A DNA stretch of 64,000 nucleotides from Bacillus niameyensis (GCF_001375535.1 NZ_LN831197.1:2224535-2288534), one strand, 5' to 3'; numbered from the stretch's first letter, positions 28,187-37,745 are shown. Program-made: numbers and translations. The notes: generated by a model not told the origin, from the letters alone.

Positions 28187-28803
28187 TTATCTTTCACTCC
28201 TCGGTATTTTGCTTTTTGAATAAATTCTGCGATTTTAGCTAAATCTTTATGGCCTTCTTTTTCAACACCACTTGATACATCGACGATCGCAGGTCTTACT
28301 TTTTCGATTGCCTTCTGAACATTTTCAGCGTTAAGGCCACCTGCCAAAATTAACTGCTCATTCGGCAAGTGTTTTTCCTTTAATAAATTCCAATCAAAGG
28401 GAATCCCACTTCCACCCGCAAATTGGACACCCGGACTATCTAAAAGATAATAATCACAATCATAGTCCATTAACTGATCTAGATCAGATTCCTTCTTGAT
28501 AGAAAAAGCCTTAATTACCGGATACGGCAAGTCACGACAAAAATCAGCTGATTCCTCTCCATGTAATTGGACATAATCTAGATGGGCCGTTTCAGCAATT
28601 CGTATGATATTCTCTTGTGTTTCATTTACAAACACACCAACCGTTTTGGCTGACTCAGGAAGCTGTCTGCGAATCTCCGCCGCCTTTTCTGGAGAAATTT
28701 CCCGCTTACTTTCAGCAAACACAAACCCTAGTAAATCAGCTCCTAAATCACATGCAGCTACCCCTGCCTCTTCAGTCATGATGCCGCAAATTTTTACTAG
28801 CAT
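28183..28803 (-). CDS. trpF: phosphoribosylanthranilate isomerase
   Basis: 206-residue TIM barrel. The catalytic Cys is in [10 protein letters not shown] at the N-terminus, and the phosphate site VDVSSGVE is near residue 174. It overlaps both neighbours. Confidence 0.95.
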   Translation of the reverse strand: MLVKICGIMTEEAGVAACDLGADLLGFVFAESKREISPEKAAEIRRQLPESAKTVGVFVNETQENIIRIAETAHLDYVQLHGEESADFCRDLPYPVIKAFSIKKESDLDQLMDYDCDYYLLDSPGVQFAGGSGIPFDWNLLKEKHLPNEQLILAGGLNAENVQKAIEKVRPAIVDVSSGVEKEGHKDLAKIAEFIQKAKYRGVKDK

Positions 28804-29591
28804 TCTTTCACCGCCTGCTGAAACGGAATCCTTAGTTCCTCCATTGTTTCCGCAATATTTGGTGCCTTCATTAATGTTTCACCAACGAGAACTGCCTTTG
28901 CACCGACATTTTCGACACGTTCGACATTCGCCCTTGTTTTCATCCCGCTCTCACTAATTAATAAAATCTTTTCATCTTGTAAAAGACGTGCTACTCGCTC
29001 AGTTACTCCTAAGTCGACTTCAAATGTTTTCAAATTCCGATTATTAATGCCGACAATCCTTGCTCCGATTCGCAGAGCCATTTCTGCTTCTTGCTCATCA
29101 TGAACTTCAAACAATACATCTAAATGATGAGAACGTGCATATTCATATAATTCTTTTAGCCTTGCTTCTGGTAAAGCTGCAGCAATGAGTAAAATAACAC
29201 TTGCACCATGGTCCCTCGCTGCATCAATTTGCACCTCATCAATCATGAAATCTTTGCAAAGGAGTGGCACATTCACATTGGCTGCTACAGCCGCTAGATC
29301 AGCCATTGATCCTTTAAAAAATTCCCGATCTGTCAAAACTGAAATGGCGCCAGCTCCTGCCTTTTCATAACTTTGAGCTTGAACAATAGGGTCTACTTGC
29401 TCATTAATATCTCCCTTAGATGGAGATGCTCTTTTAACTTCGGCAATCACATTCATTTTTTCCGAATTGATGAATGTTTCATAAAGTGATGGTCGCTTTA
29501 TAGTCGACTTGATTTCCTGATTGCTATATATGACCTTTAAATCTTGTACCTCAATCTTTTTTTGTTGAATGATTTTATCGAGAATCGTCAT
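28797..29591 (-). CDS. trpC: indole-3-glycerol phosphate synthase
   Basis: 264-residue TIM barrel with the active-site segment EVKRASPSKGDI (about 51-62), LCKDFM and the C-terminal phosphate-binding GVE-type loop VLVGETLM. It starts one base after trpD. Confidence 0.95.
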   Translation of the reverse strand: MTILDKIIQQKKIEVQDLKVIYSNQEIKSTIKRPSLYETFINSEKMNVIAEVKRASPSKGDINEQVDPIVQAQSYEKAGAGAISVLTDREFFKGSMADLAAVAANVNVPLLCKDFMIDEVQIDAARDHGASVILLIAAALPEARLKELYEYARSHHLDVLFEVHDEQEAEMALRIGARIVGINNRNLKTFEVDLGVTERVARLLQDEKILLISESGMKTRANVERVENVGAKAVLVGETLMKAPNIAETMEELRIPFQQAVKEC

Positions 29592-29592
29592 T

Positions 29593-30618
29593 TTACATCA
29601 CTCCTTGCTTAGATGGCTTATTTTTTCGGATTAAGTATTCAAGTTTTTCCATCGCTGCTCCTGAATCAAGACTAACTTTAGCTAGTTGAACCCCTTCCTG
29701 AATCGAGCTCGCTTTTCCATTAGCGAAAATTCCAAGGCCAGCATTGAGAATAACCGTATCCCGATATGGGCCATCGTCCCCTCTTAAAACACTCAACATA
29801 ATGTGGGCGTTACGCTCTGCATCGCCACCCATAATTTCTTCGTTTGTGTATGTCGGCAGGCCAAGTTCTTCTGGATGAAGTGTGAGAGCTTCCAACTTCC
29901 CATCTTCCAAAATAACGAGGTGGTTTTCGCCTGATAGAGAGCCTTCATCAAGGAATCCCGCACCATTGATGACCACTGCACGTTTACGACCAAGTTGCTT
30001 TAACACTTCTCCCATTAACATCAATTTGTCGCGACGGTACAAACCAAGAAGTTGAGTATCTAATTCGACTGGATTTGTTAACGGGCCAATTAAGTTGAAA
30101 ATCGTCGGTACTCGAAGATCCTTTCTCACCTTCATAACCGCCTTCATTGCCGGATGAACATGAGGAGCAAACAGGAAGGCAATCCCATTCTCTTCCAAAA
30201 GTTGTTCGGTTTCTTCTGGACGATTATCAAGTGATACACCTAAGTGTTCCAGTACATCCGCACTTCCTGTTTGGCTGGAAACACTGCGATTGCCATGTTT
30301 AGCAACCTTGATCCCTGCACCCGCTATGACGAAAGCCGATGTTGTACTTATGTTGAAACTGCTTGAGCCGTCTCCACCAGTACCGCAATTATCAATCACA
30401 CTACCTTGAACAGACAGAATAGCAGGGGATTTTTCGCGAATAGCTTGAACGAGACCAGCGATTTCATCAGCTGTTTCTCCTTTTAACGCTAAAAGTCCGA
30501 GCAAGGCACCAGACTCACTTTCAGAAGCCTGCCCTGCAAATAAAATTCTTCCTGCCTCTTTCATTTCCTCTGTGCTCAAATGTCCCCCACCCATTAATTT
30601 TTGTAAATATGGTTTCAT
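29593..30618 (-). CDS. trpD: anthranilate phosphoribosyltransferase
   Basis: 341 residues. The PRPP loop GTGGDGSSSFN (about 80-90) and KHGNRSVSSQTGSADVLE are diagnostic. AAGGAG is eight bases before the ATG. It is the first gene after the T-box leader; trpE, normally first in Bacillus trp operons, is missing here. Confidence 0.96.
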   Translation of the reverse strand: MKPYLQKLMGGGHLSTEEMKEAGRILFAGQASESESGALLGLLALKGETADEIAGLVQAIREKSPAILSVQGSVIDNCGTGGDGSSSFNISTTSAFVIAGAGIKVAKHGNRSVSSQTGSADVLEHLGVSLDNRPEETEQLLEENGIAFLFAPHVHPAMKAVMKVRKDLRVPTIFNLIGPLTNPVELDTQLLGLYRRDKLMLMGEVLKQLGRKRAVVINGAGFLDEGSLSGENHLVILEDGKLEALTLHPEELGLPTYTNEEIMGGDAERNAHIMLSVLRGDDGPYRDTVILNAGLGIFANGKASSIQEGVQLAKVSLDSGAAMEKLEYLIRKNKPSKQGVM

Positions 30619-30647
30619 CGTTATTACTCCTTTCTTTTAAACATTTA

Positions 30648-30950
30648 TTTTTTTAAAAAGAAAAAGCCCCCTGCTCCAAGCAAATATTACACTTGGAACA
30701 GAGGGCGAAAAGTCGCGGTGCCACCTCTATTGAAGACTTGGTCTCCATCTCATTAGATACGGGAAATACATTTCCGATATCCTATCCTATTAACGGTGGA
30801 AGCCGGATTTCCCTAATTATCTATTCAGGAAATCTCTCGTAAGTCCATTCCATTAGGCAGTGTCGTACCGGAATCTCACCATCACCGGCTCTCTTGAACG
30901 TCTTTCCCAACGTACTCCTCTTACTCATCGAATTATCTCTATCAAGTTTT
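30648..30950 (-). promoter_or_regulatory. tryptophan T-box riboswitch 2 (proximal)
   Basis: The T-box sequence AGGTGGCACCGCG (30712-30727) pairs with the uncharged tRNA acceptor. Stem I has GAGAGCCGG near 30885, and the specifier loop reads GAATGGAC with TGG at 30845-30847, so it senses tRNA-Trp. A terminator stem follows at 30656-30707. It is the second of two tandem units before trpD. Confidence 0.92.
30656..30707 (-). terminator. T-box 2 terminator
   Basis: CCCTCTGTTCCAAG pairs with CTTGGAGCAGGGGG, then CTTTTTCTTTTT. Uncharged tRNA-Trp binding would favour the antiterminator. Confidence 0.88.
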
Positions 30951-30956
30951 AAAAAA

Positions 30957-30993
30957 CGCAAAAAGGGTCCCTCATCCAAAGGACGAGGAACCC
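30957..30993 (-). terminator. T-box 1 terminator
   Basis: GGGTTCCTCGTCC pairs with GGATGAGGGACCC, followed by TTTTTGCG on the minus strand. Confidence 0.88.
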
Positions 30994-31220
30994 GTGGTAC
31001 CACCTTTATTAGCTAAAATTAGCTCACTTTAACAGCAACAAGCATTTCGCTTTTTTGCCTGTCTTCTGTAACGTCAAGACGCTCACGCCAAAGCCTACTG
31101 CCTCAATAAGGGTTCAGTTCGGGGCTCAGAAGTCCATTCACCATTTCTGCACACCGGTTTACACCACCCACCGGCTCTCTATAGTGCGACAAAATAGTTA
31201 CTCCTCTTCGTCACTGCCAA
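30957..31220 (-). promoter_or_regulatory. tryptophan T-box riboswitch 1 (distal)
   Basis: T-box sequence AAGGTGGTACCACGGG at 30991-31007. Stem I starts GAGAGCCGGTGGG near 31180, and the specifier loop GTGAATGGAC has TGG at 31134-31136. Tandem tRNA-Trp T-boxes are known upstream of trp genes in some Bacillus species and sharpen the response. Confidence 0.92.
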
Positions 31221-31302
31221 AATTATAATGAAAGTTTGAATTATTTAATATCTTATCTTTTCGATAAATGAAAGTCAAGACTTTTTCGTAATTACTTTTT
31301 CA

Positions 31303-32169
31303 TTAATTGGCATCATAATATTTATCCTTAGAAAATCCGCGTCCTAAAATTTCAGAAGCGTTTAAGAAGATAACAAAGGATGATGGTTCTTGTTCCTGAA
31401 GAACCTTTTTCAAGTAAATGGCTTCGGATTGTTCGACTACACATAAAATCATCGTCCTCTCCCTATTCGTATAACCACCTAACGATTTAACCTTTGTCAA
31501 CCCGCGGTCTATTTCTTCCCGTATAATCCGTTGCACTTCTTCTTCCTTATCCGTAATAATCATGACAAGTTTTGTTGGAGATGTTTGTAATTGGACAAAA
31601 TCAATCACCTTACTAGTCACATAAATCGAGATTAGTGCAAACAGGGCAAGTTCCAGATTCAAAACAAAAGCGGCGGCAGCTACAACAAGGCCATCCACAA
31701 TCAGTTGCGAAAAACCACTTGATAGTCCAGTATATTTCTTTAAAACTTGGGAAATTGCTGCTGTTCCACCAGTTGAACCGCCCCCTCGATAGACAATTCC
31801 AAGGCCGACTCCAATTAAAATCCCTCCGTAAATAGCACCAAGCATTGGCTCATGCAGATTGACATGGATATCCTGGGTTAACCAAATTATAAATGGCACA
31901 AACAAGGTACCGATTAACGTTTTCACTCCAAAGTCTTTACCTAATAACAATAGTCCGATAATAAACAAAGGTATATTTATAATGGCTTGAACTAATGCAG
32001 GGTTCCATTGAAATATCTCATATAACAGAGTGCTGACTCCTGAGATTCCACCGGCAGCAATCTTCGCTGGCAAAAGAAAAATATTATATGAAAGCCCAAC
32101 AAGAGTGGCACCAAAAACAACTTGAATATAGTCGATGATCCGACGATGCTTGTGATTTTGTTGAACCAT
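31303..32169 (-). CDS. YitT family membrane protein
   Basis: 288 residues with five or six TM helices in the first 185 residues and a cytoplasmic DUF2179 domain after it. ATG at 32169 follows AGGAGGTG by five bases. Transport function is assumed for the family but undefined. The gene stands alone between the trp leader and the thiamin operon. Confidence 0.88.
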   Translation of the reverse strand: MVQQNHKHRRIIDYIQVVFGATLVGLSYNIFLLPAKIAAGGISGVSTLLYEIFQWNPALVQAIINIPLFIIGLLLLGKDFGVKTLIGTLFVPFIIWLTQDIHVNLHEPMLGAIYGGILIGVGLGIVYRGGGSTGGTAAISQVLKKYTGLSSGFSQLIVDGLVVAAAAFVLNLELALFALISIYVTSKVIDFVQLQTSPTKLVMIITDKEEEVQRIIREEIDRGLTKVKSLGGYTNRERTMILCVVEQSEAIYLKKVLQEQEPSSFVIFLNASEILGRGFSKDKYYDAN

Positions 32170-32323
32170 GAAGACACCTCCTATCAGAATTAGCGTCTCC
32201 ATTTTAACAAAGATCCACCCCATTCTAGTGATTTCAGAAAAGATAGATTATCGTTTGTCACTTTCGAAGAACAAACTTCTTCACAATATCGGAAAAAGTG
32301 AATGTATAAAAAAGGACCACCGT

Positions 32324-32358
32324 AAAAACCGGCAATCCCCTCTAGGAATGCCGGTTTC
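32324..32358 (-). terminator. terminator after the thiamin-precursor operon
   Basis: AAACCGGCATTCC/GGATTGCCGGTTT stem with T-run on the minus strand, just after the TatD gene. Confidence 0.85.
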
Positions 32359-32369
32359 TTATAGTGCTA

Positions 32370-33149
32370 TTATTCTAATCCATAAAAACATGTCGTATTT
32401 TCATATAACTTCTCATAGACATTTTCGACATCTATATCTTTCAATTCCGCGATCTTACTAACTGACGCATGAATCATTTCGGGGTGAGTTCGTTTCCTCG
32501 CAAACTTTCCTTCGAATGGCCACGGGCCATCCGTCTCAACCATCATTAATTCAAGGGGATATTGAGTGACTAACTTTTGAATTTCCCGTTCGTATAGAAC
32601 ATCAGGCGTGATCGAGATCATAAACTTATTGTTAATCATTCTTCGAATAGTTTCAGCATCCCCCTTAAACCAATGGAAATGCGCTTTTTGAATTTGATGC
32701 TTTTCCAATAAACCACAAGCTATGGCAGCATCTTCATAAACGGCATGGAGGACAACTGGCTTGTCCCATTTTTTAGCAAAAACTAGAAACTTTTCTACTA
32801 AATCAACGTAGCCAGCTAGTTTCAACTCTGGATGATCTTTCCGTAAATAATAAGGAAGGCCGATTTCCCCGACGGCCACCATCTCGTCCACATGTTCTTC
32901 CATCCATTGAAACAATTCACTCTGCTCTTGTTCGGATGGCAGTTCCTGTTCTGGATGAAAACCGAAGGCTGGCTTCACCTGTGGATACCGCTCTGCGAAT
33001 TGGAGATTTTTCCGACAAGATGCTAAATCGTATGAAACTGTAATTAAATGGGTACAGTGTACATTTTCTAAATCCGCAACAGTTTGGGTGATTTCGTGTT
33101 CTTCATAGTGATCTAAATGAATATGGGAGTCAATCATTCTATGAGCCAT
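32370..33149 (-). CDS. TatD family metal-dependent hydrolase
   Basis: 259-residue TIM-barrel hydrolase. Metal-binding motifs DSHIHLDHY, AVGEIGLPYY, AHFHWFKG and VETDGPW are present. It overlaps the ABC ATPase gene by 11 bases and so is the last gene of the TPP-controlled unit. TatD proteins are usually assigned as nucleases; here the context suggests hydrolysis of an imported thiamin precursor, which is inference only. Confidence 0.85.
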   Translation of the reverse strand: MAHRMIDSHIHLDHYEEHEITQTVADLENVHCTHLITVSYDLASCRKNLQFAERYPQVKPAFGFHPEQELPSEQEQSELFQWMEEHVDEMVAVGEIGLPYYLRKDHPELKLAGYVDLVEKFLVFAKKWDKPVVLHAVYEDAAIACGLLEKHQIQKAHFHWFKGDAETIRRMINNKFMISITPDVLYEREIQKLVTQYPLELMMVETDGPWPFEGKFARKRTHPEMIHASVSKIAELKDIDVENVYEKLYENTTCFYGLE

Positions 33150-33888
33150 TCAGATCACCTCTTTTAATATAGCTTGCGAGCTCTCGCTTTCGCTCCAAAA
33201 ATTCCCCCGTTAATAATAAATCGCTTTGACGCGGCCTTGCGAATGGAACAACCATTTCATGTATGACTTGGGCTGGATTCGTCGATAACACAAGGATACG
33301 ATCTGATAAAAATAGCGCTTCATCTAAACTATGTGTAACGAAAAGAATCGTTCTCCGATAATTAGACCAAATAGATAGTAACCACTCGTGCATTTCTTCT
33401 CTTGTAAAATCATCTAAAGCAGAAAAAGGTTCATCTAAACAAATAAGGGATTGCGGGCTTAACAAGGCTCGAATAAACGCAACTCTCTGTTTCATTCCGC
33501 CAGATAAGGCTCCTGGAAGAGCATCTTCAAAGCCAGATAATCCCGCCCTTTTGATCATTTCCCTTGCTTTTGCCTCATCCTTTTTCCCTCGAAGTTCTTG
33601 TCCAAGTAAAACGTTTTGTAACACTGTTCGCCAAGGTAATAGAGCAGGTTGCTGCGGCATATAACTAATAAGTCCGCGCTTTCCAGTCTGATCCTTACCA
33701 TTAAAAATAATCGAGCCTTCTTCAGGTAATAATAGCCCGCCGATAAGTTGAAACAACGTACTTTTCCCACTGCCAGAGGGGCCTAGTATCGTAACGAATT
33801 CTCCTTCATTTACTTGAAGGTCAATACGATCCAATACCTTTCGTCCATCAAAACTTTTGGATATTCCGTTCATTTCTATTATCGCCAT
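33139..33888 (-). CDS. thiZ: thiamin-precursor ABC transporter ATPase
   Basis: 249 residues with Walker A GPSGSGKST, signature LSGGMKQR, Walker B LICLDEPFSALD and the switch His in FVTHSLDEA. It belongs to the nitrate/sulfonate/thiamin-precursor (SsuB/ThiZ) group. ATG at 33888 overlaps the permease stop (TAATG). Confidence 0.9.
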   Translation of the reverse strand: MAIIEMNGISKSFDGRKVLDRIDLQVNEGEFVTILGPSGSGKSTLFQLIGGLLLPEEGSIIFNGKDQTGKRGLISYMPQQPALLPWRTVLQNVLLGQELRGKKDEAKAREMIKRAGLSGFEDALPGALSGGMKQRVAFIRALLSPQSLICLDEPFSALDDFTREEMHEWLLSIWSNYRRTILFVTHSLDEALFLSDRILVLSTNPAQVIHEMVVPFARPRQSDLLLTGEFLERKRELASYIKRGDLNGS

Positions 33889-34649
33889 TATTTCATCCCC
33901 TCTCTTGCCCAACGAACAAACCACTTTTCAGCTAAGGTGATGAAAGCAAAAAACAGCATGCTCAAAATCATAATAATGAAAATAGCGACAAAAACGCGAT
34001 CCGTACGAAACGATGAGGAAGCGAGCGTCATATAAACACCAATTCCCATTTTTGCACCGAGCCATTCGGAAATAACAGCCCCCATAACACTATATGTAGC
34101 CGAGATTTTAAATCCCGAAAATAAAGAAGGTAATGAATGTGGCCATTCCAGTTTTGTAAAAATTTGCGTTTTCGATGCACCCGCCATTAAAAGATATTGT
34201 TTCATTTCTGTTGGAGTATGGCGGAAACCACCAAGTGCTGCAATGGTCACGGGAAAAAAGCAAACAAGAGTTATCACTATTAATTTTGGCAGCCAACCAA
34301 AACCAAACCAGATGACGAGTAAAGGTGCTAAAACAATAATTGGCACGTTTTGCGATAAAATTAATAATGGGTAAACAGCTTGTTGAACTCCCGGAAGTAA
34401 ATGAAGCAAAACTGCGACGAGAACTCCGATAGAACATCCGATGATAAATCCAGTTATGGCTAACATAATCGTCGATTCCAAATGGGGCAGATATCGGTCA
34501 TAACCTTGAATTGCTTCTTTTATGATTAAGCTTGGTGCCGGTAGTAACCAAGATGGTGTTTGGAAAAGGCGAACAGCCCCTTCCCAAATAATGAGTAAAA
34601 GGAGGAGAACCGTGATCGGCCTCCATCCCTTCTTCCAAACAGTCCCCAT
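33888..34649 (-). CDS. thiX: thiamin-precursor ABC transporter permease
   Basis: 253 residues with about six TM helices and the permease EAA-type loop near MKQYLLMAGASKTQIFTKLEWP. It is sandwiched between the thiamin-binding protein and ATPase genes, each within one base of its neighbour. Confidence 0.9.
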   Translation of the reverse strand: MGTVWKKGWRPITVLLLLLIIWEGAVRLFQTPSWLLPAPSLIIKEAIQGYDRYLPHLESTIMLAITGFIIGCSIGVLVAVLLHLLPGVQQAVYPLLILSQNVPIIVLAPLLVIWFGFGWLPKLIVITLVCFFPVTIAALGGFRHTPTEMKQYLLMAGASKTQIFTKLEWPHSLPSLFSGFKISATYSVMGAVISEWLGAKMGIGVYMTLASSSFRTDRVFVAIFIIMILSMLFFAFITLAEKWFVRWAREGMK

Positions 34650-34940
34650 TTATCGATACTTCTTCGTTAAGGAATTCATTGTAATTCCTTCTGGCCTATA
34701 GACGATTTTTACTTGAGAAATAACACTGATACTACCTTGCTCAATCATTTTCTGATTCATTTTTTCGATGACCTGCATTAATAATGAGAGATCACCTTCC
34801 ATCGTTGTTTCCAGTGGATGAACTTCATATTTTACGCCTGACTCCGCGATGATTCTGATGGCTTCGTCTACTAATGGATATGTATCTCCACCATCTTTTA
34901 ATTTCGGAATGATTTGAATGCTTACTAATGCATTTGCCAT
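34650..34940 (-). CDS. thiamine-binding protein (MTH1187/YkoF-like)
   Basis: A 96-residue ferredoxin-like fold protein of the DUF77/Thiamin_BP family (ALVSIQIIPKLK, YEVHPLETTMEG). GGAGGTC precedes the ATG at 34940. It ends immediately before the permease ATG. Relatives bind thiamin or its pyrimidine moiety in the cytoplasm. Confidence 0.85.
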   Translation of the reverse strand: MANALVSIQIIPKLKDGGDTYPLVDEAIRIIAESGVKYEVHPLETTMEGDLSLLMQVIEKMNQKMIEQGSISVISQVKIVYRPEGITMNSLTKKYR

Positions 34941-35015
34941 CGTAAAGACCTCCATAAAATGTATATTTTTTCCCTAGATTTGAATACTCGCAATGGCTCA
35001 CAAAGCTCTGCACTA

Positions 35016-35999
35016 TTACTCAGGTAAAAAGTTATTCGTAAATGCCTTTTCTATATCGATTTCTTTCTCCAGCAAATCTTTTTCTAACATCCAATCCATA
35101 TAGTTTTGCCAAATTTCCAGCTTTTGTTCGCCCCAACGCGGAGCATCATCTTGGTAACGAGATGCAAGCCATTCTTGGCTTTTCTTCACAAGGTCAGCAT
35201 CTAAATCAGGTACTTCTTTAACTAAAATATCTGCTGCCTCTTTAGGATTCTCAATTGCGAATTGATAGCCTTTAGAAACGGCTGCCATGAACGACTCGAC
35301 TGTATCAGGTCTATTTTTCATGAATTTTTCACTAGTCGTAATGACAGGTGTGTAGTAATCAAGCTTGTCCGAGTAATCTGTTAAGTAAATCATATTAAGG
35401 TCATCTCCACGGAGTTCTGCTTCGACACCTGTCCAAGCATAATAAATCCAAGCGAAATCGATATCTCTTTTTACTGCGGTAAAAAAGTCAGTATCCCCCA
35501 TGTTTACAACGTCTACTTTGCTAAAATCACCGCCATCTACGTCCATCAATGAGCTAATAACCGCTTGTTCAACAGGCGCACCCCAGCCGCCATATGTTTT
35601 CCCTTCAAAATCTTTTGGCGTTTTAATACTTTTATCAACAGGTGAAGCAAGGCCAGATGTATTATGTTGAATAATTGCCGCTATGGAAACAATCGGAACT
35701 CCTTGAACTCTCGCCTCCGTAATGCTTTCTTGTGCACTTATACCGAAATCAGCTTTTCCAGAAGCGACAAGTTGATCTGCTCCTGCCTCACCAGGCAAGT
35801 TGATCTCAACTTCTAACCCTTCATCTTTAAAATAGCCTTTTTGCTGAGCCACATACAGTCCAGTATGATTTGTATTTGGCGTCCAATCTAAAACGATCGT
35901 TACTTTCTTTAAATCATCACCGTTTTCATTCTTTCCTCCAGTGCTGCTACAACCTGCAAGCAAAACGAAAACTAGAAATACTGTTAACCACTTTTTCAA
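35016..35999 (-). CDS. thiY: ThiY-type pyrimidine-precursor binding lipoprotein
   Basis: 327-residue NMT1/THI5-like solute-binding protein. A signal peptide with lipobox LLAGC is followed by VTIVLDWTPNTNHTGLYVA, the signature of the group that binds N-formyl-4-amino-5-aminomethyl-2-methylpyrimidine, a thiamin degradation product. The TTG at 35999 is preferred since GGAGGAG is six bases upstream; a longer frame to 36110 would read into a foldback repeat. Confidence 0.9.
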   Translation of the reverse strand: MKKWLTVFLVFVLLAGCSSTGGKNENGDDLKKVTIVLDWTPNTNHTGLYVAQQKGYFKDEGLEVEINLPGEAGADQLVASGKADFGISAQESITEARVQGVPIVSIAAIIQHNTSGLASPVDKSIKTPKDFEGKTYGGWGAPVEQAVISSLMDVDGGDFSKVDVVNMGDTDFFTAVKRDIDFAWIYYAWTGVEAELRGDDLNMIYLTDYSDKLDYYTPVITTSEKFMKNRPDTVESFMAAVSKGYQFAIENPKEAADILVKEVPDLDADLVKKSQEWLASRYQDDAPRWGEQKLEIWQNYMDWMLEKDLLEKEIDIEKAFTNNFLPE

Positions 36000-36043
36000 T
36001 CTTTTCTCCTCCCAAAATTGGATTGGAAAGTGAACCGCTAATC

Positions 36044-36193
36044 GAAAAGCGCAAGCGCCTGTCCATCGACGTACAAATATCAGAGCTTCTGACCGAGATA
36101 AAGGAATCACGATGAGCCTTCAGACGAATCGATGATGACTTATCGACAGAAGAAGCGTAGATATTTGCTAGTCGATAGGCGCTGGAGCTAGAC
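36044..36193 (+). repeat. foldback element copy 5 (short form)
   Basis: 150 bp from GAAAAGCGC to GGAGCTAGAC. Arms pair as AGCGCC/GGCGCT, ATCGAC/GTCGAT, CAAATATC/GATATTTG and GCTTCTG/CAGAAG, with GATAA/TTATC and CGAT/ATCG inside. Several arms differ from the other copies on both sides. It sits in the 5' leader of the thi operon, between the riboswitch terminator and thiY. Confidence 0.87.
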
Positions 36194-36195
36194 AG

Positions 36196-36235
36196 CGAAA
36201 AAGATGCCTAAGTTCATTATGAACCTAGGCATCTT
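36196..36235 (-). terminator. TPP riboswitch terminator
   Basis: 16-bp stem AAGATGCCTAGGTTCA/TGAACTTAGGCATCTT with a 3-nt loop, followed by TTT on the minus strand. It is the likely expression platform of the riboswitch just upstream. Confidence 0.8.
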
Positions 36236-36261
36236 GAAAAGAACACTCATTAGCATGAATG

Positions 36262-36358
36262 AATTAATGTTCCCTTCGCTGGTATGAGCCAGAGCAGGTT
36301 CGAAGGGTCAGCATCTCAAGGACGCACTCTCAACCAGCATCACTGGTCCCCCCACATT
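36262..36358 (-). promoter_or_regulatory. TPP riboswitch (THI element)
   Basis: On the minus strand the conserved core reads GGTTGAGAGTG, GATGCTGACCCTT, GAACCTGCTCTGG and ATACCAGCGAAGGGAA, as in TPP aptamers. With the terminator at 36196-36235 it would switch off the thiY operon when thiamin pyrophosphate is plentiful. Confidence 0.95.
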
Positions 36359-36424
36359 CCATATTTGATATTCTCACAACCTATTATAACAGATTAAGTC
36401 GAATAGGCTAGTATTAAGTCATTC

Positions 36425-36664
36425 TTAATAGCCCGAACCCGCTAACGCAAAAATTATAATAAAGATAAAAATATAAAAGATAATAACAATTGCAATAAAT
36501 CCTGCGGTAACGATTAAATAAGCTTTTGCAAAAAGATTGCGCTGCAGATTTTTATTATCGACCGCCCAAATGATAAGCATAATGATATTGACAAATGGTA
36601 TAAATAGAAGAATCATTGTGACGATCCAGTCTTTTAAAGTCATAGTTTGTTGTTCTGGTTGCAT
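36425..36664 (-). CDS. small membrane protein (79 residues)
   Basis: Two hydrophobic helices (about 10-32 and 45-75) separated by NKNLQRNLFAKAY. The pattern resembles small DUF4282/YqaE-like membrane proteins of Bacilli, but I cannot name a family. GAGGTGA precedes the ATG. Confidence 0.65.
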   Translation of the reverse strand: MQPEQQTMTLKDWIVTMILLFIPFVNIIMLIIWAVDNKNLQRNLFAKAYLIVTAGFIAIVIIFYIFIFIIIFALAGSGY

Positions 36665-36816
36665 AGAGTCTCACCTCTTTTCAATAAACTCCTCATAAAA
36701 TATGTACATTAGCGATTGTACCCTTTTTCGACAAAAAACTTCTATATTTTTTTGAAATTTACTCATTTAGACTGATTATATTCACTATGAAATTAAGGTA
36801 TTACTGAAATCGTTTC

Positions 36817-37728
36817 TTATTTTCTAGTAGAAAAGACCTCTTTTAATGCTGGATCTAAAGCAGGGAATGTGAATTCATATCCTGTTCTAAGAGCTTTCTC
36901 AGGAATCGCTCTTTGACCTGATAACAGCATACTACTCATTTCACCTAATAAAAGTTTCATAGCAAAACTAGGAACTGGAATCCAATGCGGTCTCCGCAAC
37001 ACCTGTCCAACCGTACGGCCAAATTCCTCCATTTTCTTTGGTTCCGGTGCTGTGAGATTAAGTGGTCCCGCTATTTCTTCTTTCTCAATCGCCCATTGGA
37101 TAAGCCCAGCAACGTCTTCTACATGTATCCAAGACAACCATTGTTTCCCTGACCCAACAGTTCCTCCGATTCCAAATTTATACGGAAGTGCCATGAGTGG
37201 GAGTGCCCCTTCCCCTCCAAGCACAATCCCAAGCCGGGCACTAACTAGACGAACACCGAATTCTTTAACTGCCGCAGCTTCTGTTTCCCATGTTTTCACA
37301 ACAGTTGCTAAAAAGTCATTGGCATCCGTTACAGAATTCTCTGTAAAGGTTTTTGTGTCAGACATACCGTAAATGCCGACTGCTGAAGCATTTATTAGAA
37401 CCCTGGGCTTTAAATCTAGCCCCTTAATTAGCCGAATGACTTCCCTAGTAGCGGTCACTCGACTTGTAAGGATTCTTTCCTTTTTAGACTTTGTCCATCT
37501 TAGCCCATTGATCGATTCTCCAGCTAAATTAACAAACGCATCTACTTGACCCAATTGCGTTGCTGGCTCATTATCCGGTGTTAACCATGAAACATACCGT
37601 AATCTTTCAGTAGTTTCATATTTGCTCGGATCTCTCGTTAAAATCGTCACATCGTAGCCTGATTGTAGCAATTTCCTTTGCAAACACTGACCAACAAAGC
37701 CACTTCCCCCTGCAATAACAACATGCAT
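36817..37728 (-). CDS. TIGR01777 family NAD-dependent epimerase
   Basis: 303-residue extended SDR with nucleotide-binding motif GGSGFVGQ at the N-terminus, NLAGESINGLRWTKSKKE (about 69-86) and a C-terminal DUF1731 domain. These match the YfhF/SulA epimerase group, whose reaction is unknown. It is followed, 17 bases upstream, by the larC reading frame. Confidence 0.88.
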   Translation of the reverse strand: MHVVIAGGSGFVGQCLQRKLLQSGYDVTILTRDPSKYETTERLRYVSWLTPDNEPATQLGQVDAFVNLAGESINGLRWTKSKKERILTSRVTATREVIRLIKGLDLKPRVLINASAVGIYGMSDTKTFTENSVTDANDFLATVVKTWETEAAAVKEFGVRLVSARLGIVLGGEGALPLMALPYKFGIGGTVGSGKQWLSWIHVEDVAGLIQWAIEKEEIAGPLNLTAPEPKKMEEFGRTVGQVLRRPHWIPVPSFAMKLLLGEMSSMLLSGQRAIPEKALRTGYEFTFPALDPALKEVFSTRK

Positions 37729-37745
37729 GAAATTCGGCTCCTTCC

